NCBI GenBank assembly: GCA_002685115.1
Contig: NYWQ01000100.1
Location: 1-7,495, forward strand
DNA length: 7,495 bases
Direction of reading: 5' to 3'
Origin: Flavobacteriales bacterium
GTDB lineage: Bacteria > Bacteroidota > Bacteroidia > Flavobacteriales > UBA7430
This document shows, piece by piece, positions 5,947-7,495 of the stretch; position 1 is the first letter of the stretch; each line of letters starts with the position of its first letter. Under the pieces are notes generated by a model that saw nothing but the letters and a program-made list of their open reading frames with translations, had not been told where the DNA came from and searched no databases. The translations under genes were made by a program, and so were the position numbers.

Positions 5947-7495
5947 TATTGAAATCTTTTTAAAAGTTCGGTCATTTCTAAAATTATAGCTGTTGGTTTG
6001 TTGTGCACAGAAACAAAGGGCATCTCACAGGCAAATAGTTCATCTATTAATTGGTTCATTGCAGGCGTATTTAACTCTTGCCCGGTTTTTATAGAATTGC
6101 TTACGGCTAAATTTTTAGCCAAGTATTTATGATTGTCCTCTTTCCATTCGTCACTTTCGTTGGTATACGAATAAAGCATATTCTCTATTATTTTAGCCAC
6201 ATTTCCTGCGGTTGTTTCAAAAGGTGTGGCATTCACCATTAAACAGTGCTCTGCCGGAATGCTAAAGGCGAAACCTAGCGCCTCTACATCGGTTTTAATT
6301 TCTTTAAAAAGTTCCATTTCTGCAGCAGAAAAATGAATTTCTTGAGGAAACAAAAGTTGTTGGCTCACCGGACTATTGTCTTGCAGAGATTTGTAATACT
6401 TTTCGTATAAAACTCGAGTATGTGCTCTTTGTTGGTCTAGTATAAGTAATCCCGATTTTAGTTGGGTAAGAATAAATTTACGTTGCAATTGAAAAGCAAA
6501 TCTAGTTTCGCTTATGTCAATTTCCATTTCTAAACGTACTACTGAATTTTCGTACTCCGGTATAGCGGATTTCATGTCGTCTTGAATTTCTTCAAACAAA
6601 GCCTCCCAATGTTTTCCTTTCTCAGCATGTAGCGGTTTTCTATAGCCTGAGTTTCCATTGTTGTTAGATTTAGTAGCGGTGGAGAACGGTTCTTTTTGAT
6701 TTTCTGAATCAAATGGATTAAAAGAAGGATCCACCTGTATGCTAGGTGTTTTTAGCACTCTGTTTTTAGACGTTATGGGAACTTGAAGGTCGGGGTTTAA
6801 ACTAAAATCGATACTTGGTGCAATATTGTATTGGCCTAAGGATCGTTTTAAAGCAGCTCGTAATATGGCATAGATGCTTCGTTCGTCCTCAAATTTTATT
6901 TCGGTTTTTGTTGGATGTATGTTTACATCAATCTTAGCGGGGTCTACCTCCAAAAATAAAAAATAGGAAGGGTGAACATCGCCTTGAAGAAGGCCTTCCA
7001 TAGAATTTGAAACGGCATGATTTAAATAAGATGATTTGATAAACCGGTTGTTCACAAAGAAAAATTGCGCTCCACGCGATTTTTTAGCAAATTCGGGTTT
7101 GCAAACAAAACCAGAAATTTTAACAATGTCTGTAGTTTCTTCTACAGGAACCAATTTCGGATTGAATTTTTCACCATACAAGCTCACCAATCGCTGCCGT
7201 AAGGTCTCTTTATGAAGTCTGTATTGTTCTTTGTCGTTGTTAACCAGTGTAAATGACAAGGTTGGATGAGCCAGTACAATTCGAATAAACTCATCCAAAA
7301 TATACTTGTACTCTGCTCGGTCAGATTTTAAGAAATTTCGCCTTGCCGGAACGTTAAAGAATAAGTTTTTAATAGAAAATGAGGTTCCCTTTGAACAATT
7401 ACAAATTTCTTGACCTTTAAATTCTGAACCTTCTATAGTGAGTTGAATGCCTAATTCAGCATCCTCACATTTCGTTTTTAGTTCTACTTGAGCAA
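5946..7495 (-). CDS. mutL: DNA mismatch repair protein MutL (N-terminus cut by window edge)
   Basis: The frame is open from the right edge (first whole codon 7491-7493) to TAA at 5946-5948, showing 515 residues. About 100-110 residues are missing by family comparison, including the main ATP-binding motifs. MutL couples mismatch recognition by MutS to downstream excision. Visible in order are 'GTSFSIKNLFFNVPARRNFL' (visible residues 36-55, end of the GHKL ATPase domain), 'FVNNRFIKS' (146-154), 'DVNIHPTKTEIKF' (189-201, with the conserved ATPase-contacting lysine), a variable polar linker (about 225-320), and the C-terminal dimerisation domain (about 325-515). The usual DQHAxxE nuclease motif reads 'DQQRAHTRVLYE' (353-364), and the ACR and CPHGRP motifs read 'VSNSIK' and 'SVHNKP', so endonuclease activity looks lost. 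'QQLLFP' (378-383) fits the sliding-clamp motif. A TTG at 7296-7298 is an internal leucine codon, not the start. Confidence 0.95.
   Translation of the reverse strand, partial: AQVELKTKCEDAELGIQLTIEGSEFKGQEICNCSKGTSFSIKNLFFNVPARRNFLKSDRAEYKYILDEFIRIVLAHPTLSFTLVNNDKEQYRLHKETLRQRLVSLYGEKFNPKLVPVEETTDIVKISGFVCKPEFAKKSRGAQFFFVNNRFIKSSYLNHAVSNSMEGLLQGDVHPSYFLFLEVDPAKIDVNIHPTKTEIKFEDERSIYAILRAALKRSLGQYNIAPSIDFSLNPDLQVPITSKNRVLKTPSIQVDPSFNPFDSENQKEPFSTATKSNNNGNSGYRKPLHAEKGKHWEALFEEIQDDMKSAIPEYENSVVRLEMEIDISETRFAFQLQRKFILTQLKSGLLILDQQRAHTRVLYEKYYKSLQDNSPVSQQLLFPQEIHFSAAEMELFKEIKTDVEALGFAFSIPAEHCLMVNATPFETTAGNVAKIIENMLYSYTNESDEWKEDNHKYLAKNLAVSNSIKTGQELNTPAMNQLIDELFACEMPFVSVHNKPTAIILEMTELLKRFQ

Noticed and set aside
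7296..7298. TTG as a start codon for a 450-residue MutL
   Set aside because: The same frame continues upstream to the window edge with the conserved 'NLFFNVPARR' motif, so this TTG is an internal leucine.
1..7495. Possible defence island, mobile element, CRISPR array or other undescribed system
   Set aside because: No transposase, integrase, direct-repeat array, tRNA-associated junction or compositional break was seen; all genes belong to recognisable chromosomal families.

Overview
This is an AT-rich window (roughly two thirds A+T by eye) from a member of the Bacteroidota, most likely the Flavobacteriia. Four things point there: Bacteroidota-style Lgt, rhomboid and membrane-nuclease sequences; A-rich leaders without Shine-Dalgarno sequences in front of genes; matches to the Bacteroidota promoter pattern (TTTG or TTG, then TAnnTTTG); and a MutL with a flavobacterial-looking 'DQ.RAH.RVLYE' segment. 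The assignment rests on recognition only, not on a database search.

Layout, left to right. 1-306 (minus) is the N-terminal part of lgt, cut by the window edge. 313-1623 (minus) is mtaB, a tRNA methylthiotransferase, 6 bp upstream of lgt and probably cotranscribed with it. 1624-1719 is a divergent intergenic region with a candidate promoter facing each way. 1720-3300 (plus) is a lipoprotein solute-binding protein of the peptide/nickel family 5, the only rightward gene. Its stop codon directly abuts the stop codon of the next, convergent gene. 3301-7495 (minus) is a tight four-gene run, read from the right edge: mutL (N-terminus missing), rhomboid protease A, rhomboid protease B, and a membrane-anchored endonuclease/exonuclease/phosphatase (EEP) protein. 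Two of its junctions are TAATG one-base overlaps. The third is TAA-A-TTG, giving the EEP protein an apparent TTG start.

How the genes relate. mtaB and lgt are housekeeping functions (tRNA A37 hypermodification; lipoprotein diacylglyceryl transfer). Lgt would be the enzyme that acylates the lipobox cysteine of the neighbouring solute-binding protein. The mutL-rhomboid-rhomboid-EEP run looks like one translationally coupled operon combining mismatch repair with three membrane proteins. I recall this order as common in Bacteroidota, so it is probably a lineage trait and not a new island.

The strongest anomaly is in MutL. Its C-terminal endonuclease motifs are degenerate, while a probable sliding-clamp binding motif is kept. 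There are no mobile elements, CRISPR arrays, tRNA or rRNA genes, or phage genes, and I see no clear undescribed system. The only non-coding stretch longer than a few bases is 1624-1719.
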